A stretch of DNA of 64,000 bases from Dysgonomonas sp. Marseille-P4361 (GTDB lineage Bacteria > Bacteroidota > Bacteroidia > Bacteroidales > Dysgonomonadaceae), in NCBI RefSeq assembly GCF_900343125.1, contig NZ_OPYL01000004.1, forward strand, positions 248,001-312,000, given 5' to 3'. The notes below the pieces were generated by a model, which was given only the letters and a program-made list of their open reading frames with translations, did not search any database and was not told the origin of the DNA. Below are positions 1 through 8,885 of this stretch, one piece after another. Position numbers and translations under genes: made by a program. Each line of letters starts with the position of its first letter. Position 1 is the stretch's first letter.

Positions 1-73
1 AGAAGCACATCAAAGAATGATCTAATAAAACGTTTTTTACTTATCTTTACCATTCTATAAACAAAAGCCTCTT

Positions 74-709
74 ATGAAAACAGTTACATACTCAGTATTC
101 TTCACAATTGCCTTTTCTTTTATGTTCTTTAGCTGTAGCAATGAAAATGAGCAAGAAAGAGTATTACGACAAACATATATAGATGTATCGGACTTCACCA
201 TGTATAAAGGCTCTCCTTCGGGAGGAGTAAAAGTCCAATTTAACAATCTTAAGAAGAAAGAACTTATTGAGAAATACCTATCAGAAGTTTTTAATCCTGA
301 TGCCTATAAGAATATAACATTACAATTCAACGAAAACAAATTAACTTATCTGGAAAGTGCCAGCGGTAACAGAGGGAAACAAATCATTTCCGATTATGTA
401 ATAGACAAGGACGGACTACATATAATGGTATTTGACTCCGTAACGAATACTAAAAATCCTAAATTCATAGCTTTGGTAGATGTGAATAGTAATTTCTATC
501 TGAGAAGCGGACTCATCGGATATACAAACCCTAAATTCTCGTCAGAGCAAACAGATGAGCCCACTGAACCAAGATTTAAACAAGACTCATTAAATGCAGT
601 TGTTGATATACAAACAGTATTAAATAGATTAGGCTACAACAGCATAGAAGAATTAACCAACCCTACAGACACTATTGTATGGTGCAATGTTATATATCCA
701 TTCAACTAG
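74..709 (+). CDS. Hypothetical lipoprotein, paralog of the next gene
   Basis: A 211-residue predicted lipoprotein. The N-terminus is a hydrophobic type II signal peptide ending in a lipobox (FFSC), with the lipidated cysteine at residue 21, so it should sit in the outer or inner membrane facing the periplasm. I recognise no family. It is related to the 189-residue protein that starts 12 bases downstream: both have a Y-x-G-S-x-S-G stretch after about 25-45 residues of the mature chain, and both end in a D-T-x-x-W-C signature about ten residues from the C-terminus. The two are probably co-transcribed and arose by duplication. Function unknown. Confidence 0.75.
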   Translation: MKTVTYSVFFTIAFSFMFFSCSNENEQERVLRQTYIDVSDFTMYKGSPSGGVKVQFNNLKKKELIEKYLSEVFNPDAYKNITLQFNENKLTYLESASGNRGKQIISDYVIDKDGLHIMVFDSVTNTKNPKFIALVDVNSNFYLRSGLIGYTNPKFSSEQTDEPTEPRFKQDSLNAVVDIQTVLNRLGYNSIEELTNPTDTIVWCNVIYPFN

Positions 710-721
710 AAATCATCAGAT

Positions 722-1291
722 ATGAATTATTTTAAATATACTTTAATCTCAATAATACTGGCTTCTGCAACTTTATTCTCATGCGGAGACGATAAGACTG
801 AAGGTGGTATACAACACAGAGAATCTACTATAGAATCAACCTTCGGTTATATAGGTTCTTCCTCTGGTGTTAAAGAACTACATCCTGATTCTATAAAAAA
901 AATACTTGACCGAGTATTTCCAGCTACTTTATTTGAAGAATATGCTGATACCTATTTCATATTTCTCGACGAAATGACAGTTGCCATAGATCAAGGCGAC
1001 TCTCGTCCGGAAATCAATAAATATATTTTTGAGAATGGTTCGTTATACCTCATAAATAACGACACTCCGGTATATTATGGAGAAGGTGACACCAATGAGC
1101 TAAAAATTCGCCAACATTATGTAGCATACAAAAGAGATGGTGAGAAATCCTTTACAACGAAACAAATTACGCCACGAAAAGAAGTTAGCGAAGAAGATGC
1201 TGCAACTGAAACACCTTTTTTATCAATAGAAAATATAAAATCGTCTAAAGACACTTTAATCTGGTGTACAAGAAGTTCGATATTCAAATAA
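722..1291 (+). CDS. Hypothetical lipoprotein, paralog of the preceding gene
   Basis: A 189-residue predicted lipoprotein with lipobox LFSC and cysteine 21 as the lipidation site, followed by an acidic/charged linker. It shares with its upstream neighbour the Y-x-G-S-S-S-G segment, a following helix-like basic segment, and the C-terminal D-T-L-I-W-C motif. The conserved Trp-Cys near the C-terminus could be structural or redox active; this is inference. A strong hairpin terminator follows at once, so the pair forms a two-gene unit separate from der. No enzymatic motif is visible. Confidence 0.72.
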   Translation: MNYFKYTLISIILASATLFSCGDDKTEGGIQHRESTIESTFGYIGSSSGVKELHPDSIKKILDRVFPATLFEEYADTYFIFLDEMTVAIDQGDSRPEINKYIFENGSLYLINNDTPVYYGEGDTNELKIRQHYVAYKRDGEKSFTTKQITPRKEVSEEDAATETPFLSIENIKSSKDTLIWCTRSSIFK

Positions 1292-1321
1292 AATTTCACT
1301 TTTTTAAGTAAAAATGAAGAG

Positions 1322-1344
1322 GCTCTTTAAATAAGAGCTTTTTT
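1322..1344 (+). terminator. Rho-independent terminator after the lipoprotein pair
   Basis: Six-base stem GCTCTT/AAGAGC (1322-1327 with 1333-1338), five-base loop, followed by TTTTTT. It separates the lipoprotein pair from der. Confidence 0.7.
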
Positions 1345-1372
1345 CATATCATAATGATTCAGAGAAATTACG

Positions 1373-1380
1373 TACCTTTG
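1373..1380 (+). promoter_or_regulatory. Bacteroidetes -7 box for der
   Basis: TACCTTTG matches the Bacteroidetes TAnnTTTG -7 element, 24 bases before the der start codon. No clean -33 TTG is seen at the expected distance. Confidence 0.5.
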
Positions 1381-1404
1381 TAGCAAATTTAGAGAAAATC
1401 ATTT

Positions 1405-2718
1405 ATGGGAAATTTAGTAGCTATAGTCGGACGACCTAATGTCGGCAAATCAACTCTTTTCAATCGTTTGACCGAGAGCCGGCAAGCTATAGTCGATGAG
1501 ACATCGGGAACGACAAGAGATCGTCAATATGGAAAAGTAGAATGGGGAGGTCAAGAATTCTCCTTAGTAGATACAGGTGGCTGGGTTTTGAACTCAGAAG
1601 ATATATTTGAAAATGAAATAAACAAACAAGTAAAAATCGCTATAGAAGAGGCTGATGTCATTCTCTTTGTAGTAGATGTAATGAATGGCTTAACGGATTT
1701 GGACTCTACTGTGGGCAACATGCTAAGAAGATCGAGCAAGCCAATCATATTAGTCTCCAACAAAGCCGACAACTTCAACCTACATCATCAATCAGCTGAA
1801 TTCTATTCTTTAGGATTAGGCGATCCGTTCAATATATCAGCAATCAATGGTTCAGGAACAGGAGATTTACTCGATACTATTATTTCTAAGTTCACCAAAG
1901 AAGGGGACGAAGAAGAATTGGAAGAAATTCCTCGTATTGCGATCGTAGGACGTCCAAATGCAGGAAAATCATCTTTTGTAAATGCATTGATTGGTGAAGA
2001 ACGAAACATTGTTACAGATATAGCCGGAACAACAAGAGATTCTATCTACACTCGTTTCGACAAGTTCAATATGGACTTTTATCTGGTAGATACTGCCGGT
2101 ATCAGAAAAAAAGGTAAAGTAACAGAAGATCTTGAATATTATTCAGTAATACGTTCTATCAAAGCAATAGAAAACTCTGATGTATGCGTCCTGATGCTTG
2201 ATGCAACACAAGGAATAGAAAGTCAAGACTTGAACATATTCTCTTTGATACAAAAGAACAAGAAAGGACTTGTTGTATGTGTCAATAAATGGGACTTGGT
2301 CGAAGGCAAGGATCAGGCTGTTATCAAAACTTTTGAAAATGCGATCAGAAGTCGTCTTGCTCCATTCACAGACTTCCCTATCATATTTGCATCTGCACTG
2401 ACTAAACAACGTATACTGAAAGTGTTGGAAACTGCAAAAATTGTATATAACCACAAGAAAACCAGAATACCAACTCATAAGTTAAACGAAGTTATGCTTC
2501 CTATTATAGAGCATACTCCACCTCCTGCAAATAAAGGTAAGTACATAAAAATAAAATATGTAACTCAGTTGCCTAACACGCAAGTTCCTTCATTTGTTTT
2601 CTTCTGTAATCTCCCTCAATGGATTAAAGAACCATACAAGAGATTTTTAGAGAACAGGATAAGGGAAAATTGGGATCTGTCAGGAACACAAATAAATATA
2701 TTCATCAGAGAAAAATAA
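1405..2718 (+). CDS. der: Ribosome biogenesis GTPase Der (EngA)
   Basis: Essential GTPase needed for late 50S subunit assembly. The 437-residue length is normal. It has the diagnostic tandem G domains: P-loop GRPNVGKS at residues 9-16 and GRPNAGKS at 182-189. Each is followed by a TTRD switch I, a DTxG G3 motif and an NKxD G4 motif (SNKAD, VNKWD). A KH-like domain makes up roughly the last 90 residues. The ATG is 24 bases after a -7 box and a terminator follows the stop, so der is probably monocistronic. Confidence 0.97.
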   Translation: MGNLVAIVGRPNVGKSTLFNRLTESRQAIVDETSGTTRDRQYGKVEWGGQEFSLVDTGGWVLNSEDIFENEINKQVKIAIEEADVILFVVDVMNGLTDLDSTVGNMLRRSSKPIILVSNKADNFNLHHQSAEFYSLGLGDPFNISAINGSGTGDLLDTIISKFTKEGDEEELEEIPRIAIVGRPNAGKSSFVNALIGEERNIVTDIAGTTRDSIYTRFDKFNMDFYLVDTAGIRKKGKVTEDLEYYSVIRSIKAIENSDVCVLMLDATQGIESQDLNIFSLIQKNKKGLVVCVNKWDLVEGKDQAVIKTFENAIRSRLAPFTDFPIIFASALTKQRILKVLETAKIVYNHKKTRIPTHKLNEVMLPIIEHTPPPANKGKYIKIKYVTQLPNTQVPSFVFFCNLPQWIKEPYKRFLENRIRENWDLSGTQINIFIREK

Positions 2719-2740
2719 GTCTGGTTTTATGAAATATAGA

Positions 2741-2770
2741 AAAGAGGTGATCATACAAATCACCTCTTTT
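2741..2770 (+). terminator. Terminator after der
   Basis: Perfect 11-bp stem (2741-2751 with 2759-2769) and a 7-base loop. The left arm has flanking A's and the right arm runs into CTCTTTTG, so the U-tract is short but present. Confidence 0.75.
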
Positions 2771-2814
2771 GCTTTTAAATAAGAGTTCAATAACAGATAT
2801 TCTTCTAAAATTCT

Positions 2815-2822
2815 TATTTTTG
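2815..2822 (+). promoter_or_regulatory. Bacteroidetes -7 box for smpB
   Basis: TATTTTTG matches TAnnTTTG, 38 bases before the GTG start of smpB. It could drive the whole smpB to metH/ABC-permease run, because no terminator is visible between those genes. Confidence 0.45.
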
Positions 2823-2860
2823 TATGTTATTGCTTTTAAGTAAATAAAACACAACCAACA

Positions 2861-3316
2861 GTGAGCCAACAAAATATAAATATAAAGAATAAAAGAGCTA
2901 GTTTCGACTACGAATTCGTCGAAACATTTACTGCCGGAATAGTACTTACTGGAACTGAAATCAAATCGATTCGCGACGGGAAAGCTAGTCTGGTAGATAC
3001 TTTCTGCATTTTCGAAAAGAACGAATTATGGGTTCGGAACATGTATATAGCAGAATACTTCTACGGTTCTTACAACAATCACTCGGCACGTCGCGACAGA
3101 AAATTACTTCTGAATAAAAAAGAGCTAAAAAAAATGCAGCGTTTAGTCAAAGAGACAGGCTATACGATTGTTCCTACCCGTCTTTTCTTGAACGAAAGAG
3201 GTTTGGCCAAAATCAATATTGCAGTTGCACGAGGTAAGAAACAATACGACAAGAGACAATCATTACGCGAAAAGGATGATAAAAGATCTATAGACAGAGC
3301 AATGAGAATAGGCTAA
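2861..3316 (+). CDS. smpB: SsrA-binding protein SmpB
   Basis: tmRNA partner in trans-translation, which rescues stalled ribosomes. The 151 residues match the family. The N-terminal core has [10 protein letters not shown] and the signature [13 protein letters not shown] (26-38). The C-terminus is the basic tail ([19 protein letters not shown]) that enters the empty mRNA channel. The start codon is GTG; no in-frame ATG precedes the conserved core. The stop overlaps the next gene's ATG by one base (TAATG), suggesting translational coupling to the first DUF6056-like gene, an unexpected partner for smpB. Confidence 0.96.
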   Translation: MSQQNINIKNKRASFDYEFVETFTAGIVLTGTEIKSIRDGKASLVDTFCIFEKNELWVRNMYIAEYFYGSYNNHSARRDRKLLLNKKELKKMQRLVKETGYTIVPTRLFLNERGLAKINIAVARGKKQYDKRQSLREKDDKRSIDRAMRIG

Positions 3317-4710
3317 TGGATATTCTGAGAAAAGTGATACAAGCATGTATAGAAAAAGATGGCGCCCCACGATTTACATTTTATGGGGTAGTATTTCTTG
3401 TAGGAATATTCTTTCTTATTCTAAACACTCTATACCCCATATATCTTGACGACTGGCACTACTCATTCAATCTGGTAGAAGGGGGAAAACTTACAGGAAT
3501 AACAGATATTCTGAAAAGCCAATACGAGCATTATTTTTCGTGGGGAGGACGTAGTATTCTACACTCTATTGCTCAGTTTCTACTCTGGATAGGCGAACCG
3601 TGGAATAACCTTCTGAACACTCTCGCTTATATGCTTTTTGTTTTACTCATCTATAATATTGCGAATAAAGGGAACAAAACAAATACCATACTCTTTTTAT
3701 ATATCAATATATTCATATGGTTTTCGCTTCCATCATTGTCTCAGAATTTAATTTGGACTACAGGAAGTGCCAATTATCTATGGGGAGGTTTACTGGTATT
3801 TAGTCTATTGTATTATTACACATCTTATTATTTAAAAGATGACACTAAAGCAAGTAAAGGAAAAGCTATTGGCATTTTTCTTCTGGGAATACTTGCTGGA
3901 TGGACAAATGAAAATGTAGGAATAGCACTTATATTTTTCATAATAGGATTACTTATTCTTTTAAAATTACAGAAAAAAGAAATTCCTTTATGGATGATCG
4001 CAGGACTAATAGGAACTATTATAGGATGTGCTTTTATGATACTTGCTCCGGGGAATGCGATACGAAGCAAAAATGATTTATGGGTTGCACATCAACTAAG
4101 AGAAACAGACCTATCTTTCTATTTTCACCGTTTCGCCACTGTTACTAAATTAGCTTACAGGCATTTACTTGTTTCGGGAATCATTTATCTTTCATCTATA
4201 ATCTTATACTGGAAGATGGCTAAAAAAGAAAAAAAGAGAGACAAACTACAATTATCTCTATTGTTTGTTTTTACTGCAGCCATTGCTACTGTTGTCATGT
4301 CTGGCTCCCCGATGTTTCCAGAAAGAGCTTGGTTTGGTATACTCATCTTTCTCATTGTAGGAATCATGATTCTATACGCCAACCTAGATTTCTCTACTCA
4401 AGCGTTAAGAATAATAAATTGTACTATCTTTATCGTGATTCTTGGAATATATATTTTTTCATGTAAAATAAACTACGACGAACTTTCTAAATTCAGTGAG
4501 GTTTGCGAAAGAAGAGAGCAGATCATAAAGAAAGAGAAAAGTAAAGGAATACAAGATATCCTTGTTATAGACTCTAAGTTTGAAGAGAAAGAATCTTGCT
4601 TGATCGTTTTAGATTTACAAGACTGGATGATGATAGATCCGGGCTGGGATAAACGACTAGGAAAATACTACGGAGTAAATAGCATAAACTTTAAGAATAA
4701 AGACAAATAA
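3316..4710 (+). CDS. DUF6056-like polytopic membrane protein, GT-C-like (paralog 1 of 4)
   Basis: 464 residues with about ten to twelve hydrophobic segments. Landmarks shared by all four paralogs are: DDW at 45-47 just after the first membrane segment; SQYEHYFSWGGRS (68-80); TGSANYLWG (149-157); GWTNEN (195-200); APGNxxR (244-250); FPER (334-337); and a soluble C-terminal module with R-E-x5-6-K-x2-G and YYGVxSI. I assign it to the uncharacterised DUF6056 family from memory of these motifs. An acidic pair in the first outward loop after TM1, followed by many membrane helices, resembles GT-C glycosyltransferases that use polyprenyl-phosphate sugars. That function is inference. Confidence 0.75.
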   Translation: MDILRKVIQACIEKDGAPRFTFYGVVFLVGIFFLILNTLYPIYLDDWHYSFNLVEGGKLTGITDILKSQYEHYFSWGGRSILHSIAQFLLWIGEPWNNLLNTLAYMLFVLLIYNIANKGNKTNTILFLYINIFIWFSLPSLSQNLIWTTGSANYLWGGLLVFSLLYYYTSYYLKDDTKASKGKAIGIFLLGILAGWTNENVGIALIFFIIGLLILLKLQKKEIPLWMIAGLIGTIIGCAFMILAPGNAIRSKNDLWVAHQLRETDLSFYFHRFATVTKLAYRHLLVSGIIYLSSIILYWKMAKKEKKRDKLQLSLLFVFTAAIATVVMSGSPMFPERAWFGILIFLIVGIMILYANLDFSTQALRIINCTIFIVILGIYIFSCKINYDELSKFSEVCERREQIIKKEKSKGIQDILVIDSKFEEKESCLIVLDLQDWMMIDPGWDKRLGKYYGVNSINFKNKDK

Positions 4711-4733
4711 AACTACCTTTTATAAACCAAAAC

Positions 4734-6122
4734 ATGTTGGATAAAGAAAAAGCAACTCTAAACAAACTTCTTCTAAGTGCAACAATACTTGTTACATTTA
4801 TTGGAATATATGCTTTGAATCATTATTTCCCGCTATTTAATGATGACTGGCTTTATTCTTTTGTCTTTGGCAGAGATACAGACAGGGTTTCTAGTTTTGC
4901 AGATGTAATAGAATCTCAGTACAATCATTATTTCCTATGGGGAGGGCGGTCTGTTGCGCATACCATAGCTCAATCTTTTCTGTATATAGGGGAGGCATGG
5001 GCTGACATACTAAACAGTCTGGCATATGTAGCCCTCATTACTCTGATCTATACCACAGTAAACTACCGACACCAAGTAAATATTTTTCTATATATAGGAA
5101 TCAGTGCCCTTATATGGTTCTTGGCCCCAGACTTGATGGTTTGCATTGCATGGCTGACAGGTAGCGCCAATTATCTTTGGGGCTGTATGCTTGTCATTTC
5201 TATACTATACCCCTACTCTATGTATTACCTAAAATATGATAACACAAAGCAACAGAGAGATTCTATTCTAAAGTGTGCTATCTTCTTATTTTGGGGAATT
5301 ATAGCTGGATGGACTAACGAGAATTTAGTAGCCGGATTACTTTCCTTTCTTTTCTTATTTATACTCCTCTTAAAGTACGAAAAGAAAGCGATTCCAAAAT
5401 GGGCTATTTTCGGATTTATTGGTGTTGCCATAGGCTGTTTTATTATGCTGTCTGCCCCTGGAAATTTTATCCGAAATAAAATAGAGCTTAACACTATACA
5501 TGGCATTGCTGACGGTAAACCTGAGCTTTCATATTACTACTACAGAATGATTTCAGTAATAAAGACATTCTTTGTTTATGGCATTGTTCCTGCTATTATC
5601 TATATAGTAACTGCCATAGTACACTGGAAATGGGGAAAGAAGGAGTATAAGCAAACAGTATTCAGATTATCTCTCCTGTTTTTCATTATGGCTATTGTAG
5701 CTACAGTAGTAATGGCTGCTGCTCCTATATTTCCCGAGAGAGTCTGGTTTAGCATTATTGTTCTGATTATTACAGCTACATTACTGCTTTATATGAACCT
5801 AGACTTCTCTTTCAAGCCTCTATATATAACAAATTATATTATCTGGATTCCTCTAATTGCATTATTTTTTGCGTCCTATTCTTTCAGTCTGAAAGATACA
5901 ATTCGACTAAGAGAAACCTTTGACAATAGAGAACAATATGTGCTGAAAGAAAAGAAAAATGGAACTATGGACTTCCTTTTCTATGATAGGTTTGTTCCTC
6001 AAGAATATCCAATATTTACTCAGAAAGTGTATGACATTCCTCACCTCAAAGACTATCTGTGGGAAGATGCATATGCTAAATATTATGGGATCACTTCAAT
6101 TGAAATAAAATATGATCGATAG
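4734..6122 (+). CDS. DUF6056-like polytopic membrane protein, GT-C-like (paralog 2 of 4)
   Basis: 462 residues, the same architecture and motifs as its neighbours: DDW at 37-39, SQYNHYFLWGGRS, TGSANYLWG, GWTNEN, APGN-x-IR, FPER, and a C-terminal YYGITSI. The C-terminal soluble segment differs most from paralog 1, so the copies share a membrane core but may differ in acceptor or partner. It starts 23 bases after paralog 1 and ends two bases before paralog 3, consistent with one transcript. Biochemical function is unknown; a role in envelope glycan modification is only a structural guess. Confidence 0.75.
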   Translation: MLDKEKATLNKLLLSATILVTFIGIYALNHYFPLFNDDWLYSFVFGRDTDRVSSFADVIESQYNHYFLWGGRSVAHTIAQSFLYIGEAWADILNSLAYVALITLIYTTVNYRHQVNIFLYIGISALIWFLAPDLMVCIAWLTGSANYLWGCMLVISILYPYSMYYLKYDNTKQQRDSILKCAIFLFWGIIAGWTNENLVAGLLSFLFLFILLLKYEKKAIPKWAIFGFIGVAIGCFIMLSAPGNFIRNKIELNTIHGIADGKPELSYYYYRMISVIKTFFVYGIVPAIIYIVTAIVHWKWGKKEYKQTVFRLSLLFFIMAIVATVVMAAAPIFPERVWFSIIVLIITATLLLYMNLDFSFKPLYITNYIIWIPLIALFFASYSFSLKDTIRLRETFDNREQYVLKEKKNGTMDFLFYDRFVPQEYPIFTQKVYDIPHLKDYLWEDAYAKYYGITSIEIKYDR

Positions 6123-6124
6123 AA

Positions 6125-7540
6125 ATGAATTGGCTTAAAAATATATTAAGTAATAAAATAGTCTTTGGCAGTGCAATTGGTTTCATTTTCATTATCATAT
6201 TCACTTTCAACAGACTTCTTCCTCTATTTGCCGACGACTGGGTATATAGCTTCGTCTTCGAAAATTCATTTTTAGACCATTCGCTCAGACCCATCTCTAA
6301 TCTGTCCGACCTTCTTGTATCTCAATACAATCATTATATGCTTTGGGGCGGACGAAGTGTTGTTCATTTTATAGCTCAAATTCTTCTTGCCTTAGATCCT
6401 TTACTTACAGACCTACTGAATAGCTTAGCTTATATCGCATTCGTTCTTTTAGTTTATAAGTTTATCAACTATGGGCAAAAAACAAATGTAGGTGTATTCA
6501 TCTTTATCGTTTGTACATCATGGATATTCATGCCTCAGTTGGTAAGCAATATCTTCTGGATAACTGGTAGTGCCAATTACCTATGGGGAACGCTCATACT
6601 TTTAGTTTTCTTATATCCTTTCTATAAATTTTACATGCAGGAGTATAAGAGTAACAATAGTTCTGTTTCAAAATCAATCGGCTTTTTCTTTCTGGGTGTA
6701 CTTGCCGGATGGACTAACGAAAATAGTGTTCCTCCCATCATATTAATACTTTTTGTCTTAAGCATATACTTATACAAGAAAAAAGAACTTCCTCTATGGA
6801 TTATTACAGGTCTTATAGGTCTAATCATCGGCTTCCTTATTCTGGTCTTAGCGCCCGGGAATTATATTAGAATGGGGGCTGAACTAAGACATAATATAGA
6901 TATGATAGATGCGCCTTTTATCACCATTATAAAAGATAGGATTTCAAGGTTTTTCTCCCGTAACTACCTAGGACACATGCGACCTTTAGTTATCCTATAC
7001 CTCATCATGTGTGTCATTTATTATAAATATCGAAATACACATGAAAACAAGTGGAGTAAAAAGACAGTCGCATCTCTATCTTTCTTCCTCGCAGCACATG
7101 TATCATTCTTTGTAATGATAGCAGCAACAACATTTCCATTAAGAGCCATGTTTGCCATGATTATTTATATGATTATCGCAATAGGTATCTTATATTCTGA
7201 AATTAAAATAAATACCCGTTGGAAATTTGGGGTCAACATATTCTTCATTTTTGCATTAATGGGAATGTTTGGATACGATGTTTATAAGAAATATCCTTCA
7301 ATCAACCTGATCTCTACGACATTCAAAGAACGAGAAGCTGTCCTAAACCAACAGAAAGCAGAAGGTGTTGAAGATATAGTATTCGACACTTGGATTGGAC
7401 TACACGAAAAATACGGTTTTGTAGACCTTTCGCTCGATTCCACAAAATGGATGAATAGAGAATATTCAAAATACCACAGTGTTAAATCAGTAAAAATAGA
7501 GATCCCTTCTTTTGATAATGAACAAAATGACTCTCAATAA
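6125..7540 (+). CDS. DUF6056-like polytopic membrane protein, GT-C-like (paralog 3 of 4)
   Basis: 471 residues. Motifs: DDW at 37-39, SQYNHYMLWGGRS, TGSANYLWG, GWTNEN, APGNYIR. The FPER motif seen in paralogs 1 and 2 is FPLR here, so the Glu of that motif is lost in this copy. The C-terminal module keeps the R-E start but the terminal motif is YHSVKSV in place of YYGVxSI. The start is two bases after the previous stop, and the 3' end overlaps the next gene. This copy appears the most diverged of the array at conserved positions. Confidence 0.74.
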   Translation: MNWLKNILSNKIVFGSAIGFIFIIIFTFNRLLPLFADDWVYSFVFENSFLDHSLRPISNLSDLLVSQYNHYMLWGGRSVVHFIAQILLALDPLLTDLLNSLAYIAFVLLVYKFINYGQKTNVGVFIFIVCTSWIFMPQLVSNIFWITGSANYLWGTLILLVFLYPFYKFYMQEYKSNNSSVSKSIGFFFLGVLAGWTNENSVPPIILILFVLSIYLYKKKELPLWIITGLIGLIIGFLILVLAPGNYIRMGAELRHNIDMIDAPFITIIKDRISRFFSRNYLGHMRPLVILYLIMCVIYYKYRNTHENKWSKKTVASLSFFLAAHVSFFVMIAATTFPLRAMFAMIIYMIIAIGILYSEIKINTRWKFGVNIFFIFALMGMFGYDVYKKYPSINLISTTFKEREAVLNQQKAEGVEDIVFDTWIGLHEKYGFVDLSLDSTKWMNREYSKYHSVKSVKIEIPSFDNEQNDSQ

Positions 7541-8876
7541 TAAAAGACAGATAAGCTATAGGAAGGAGAAAATATTATTTTGTTGCTGTATTTTCTTATG
7601 CTTCTTACTCTCTTTCTTAATAAACATGATATACCCTCTATTGGGTGACGATTGGGACTACAGCTTTATTTGGGTACCCAATTATGGTTCATCCGATAGA
7701 ATATCAAGTTTATCAGATATAATCATTTCTCAGTATGAACATTATTTTCATTGGGGCGGACGAGTTGTAAACCATGTTATAGCTCAACTTCTTCTTGCTT
7801 TAGACCCTTTTTGGTACGACCTACTCAATAGCCTCGTTTTTGTCGTATTGATTGCTGTAATCTATAAAATATCGGCACCTAAAGACAAGATCAATTTTTC
7901 CTTATTAACATTAATCGCCTTAGGACTTTGGTTTCTTTTGCCGGATTTTACATCAACTGTTTTCTGGATCACATACAGTGCCAATTATCTATGGAGTACT
8001 GTCATCATTTTATTATTTATACTTCCTTACCTGAACTACTATAAGTCAACAGAAAAGAAAGGCGAATCCTTCATCTTTCTTGTAATGATGTTCTTCTTTG
8101 GAATTATAGCAGGCTGGACGAACGAGAATACATCTGTTTCTTTAGTTTTCATGCTTATCATAGCTTTAGCTTTCTTCAAATACGAGAAAAAACAAATTCC
8201 TCGATGGGCTATTGCCGGACTCATTGGCGCCCTTATAGGATGTTTATTCTTATTATTAGCACCAGGAAACTATGTCAGATTAGACAGATCTCAAGAAATA
8301 TCAATAGCAACAAGACTTTATTTCTTTTGCAAAGTTTATTACCATAATTTACTAATACCGTTTCTTATCTATATTTTTGTCTGTTTCTTATATAGCAGAG
8401 GAAAAAAAGATTTTTTTAAAAGTATACACTTCAAAATATCTGTATTTTTCTTTTTGTTTGCTCATTTTTGTGCTCTCGCCATGCTGGCATCCCCTGGCAT
8501 CCCCGATAGAACAATGTTCGCATCCGTATGCTTTATGATTATTGCTATTGGTATCCTATACGCAAATATTGACATCAACACCAAAACATATAGGGCACTT
8601 AAAGCGTTGATTGTAGCAGTACTTCTAATCTATTTTGGCATAGATTATGTAAGTAAATATAAGTACACAGTCTATCTCAACGATTTCTGGCACCAAAGAG
8701 AGCTTTTTGTGCTTGAACAAAAACAAAAAGGAGTACTCGATATAGAGTTCAAGGGAAATTTGAATATGAGAGATGACTTCAATGTGTACAGATTAGGTAA
8801 TTCTCCAGACGATTGGATAAATAAAATATACGCAAGATATTACGGAGTTCGTTCTGTCAAACAAGGCGAATGGTAA
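7518..8876 (+). CDS. DUF6056-like polytopic membrane protein, GT-C-like (paralog 4 of 4)
   Basis: About 452 residues from the ATG at 7518. An in-frame TTG at 7512 and a second ATG at 7527 are alternatives; I prefer 7518. The gene overlaps the end of paralog 3 by 23 bases, a sign of translational coupling. Motifs: DDW at 44-46, SQYEHYFHWGGR followed by V rather than S, TYSANYLWS (where the others have TGSANYLWG), GWTNEN, APGNYVR, and IPDR in place of FPER. The C-terminal YYGVRSV is retained. It ends nine bases before metH, with no visible terminator or riboswitch between. Confidence 0.74.
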   Translation: MNKMTLNNKRQISYRKEKILFCCCIFLCFLLSFLINMIYPLLGDDWDYSFIWVPNYGSSDRISSLSDIIISQYEHYFHWGGRVVNHVIAQLLLALDPFWYDLLNSLVFVVLIAVIYKISAPKDKINFSLLTLIALGLWFLLPDFTSTVFWITYSANYLWSTVIILLFILPYLNYYKSTEKKGESFIFLVMMFFFGIIAGWTNENTSVSLVFMLIIALAFFKYEKKQIPRWAIAGLIGALIGCLFLLLAPGNYVRLDRSQEISIATRLYFFCKVYYHNLLIPFLIYIFVCFLYSRGKKDFFKSIHFKISVFFFLFAHFCALAMLASPGIPDRTMFASVCFMIIAIGILYANIDINTKTYRALKALIVAVLLIYFGIDYVSKYKYTVYLNDFWHQRELFVLEQKQKGVLDIEFKGNLNMRDDFNVYRLGNSPDDWINKIYARYYGVRSVKQGEW

Positions 8877-8885
8877 ACAATACGA

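Noticed and set aside
3316-8876. Four-gene array considered as a mobile or prophage insertion
   Set aside because: No integrase, transposase, terminal repeats or tRNA nearby; the tight junctions with smpB and metH and uniform base composition argue for local duplication.
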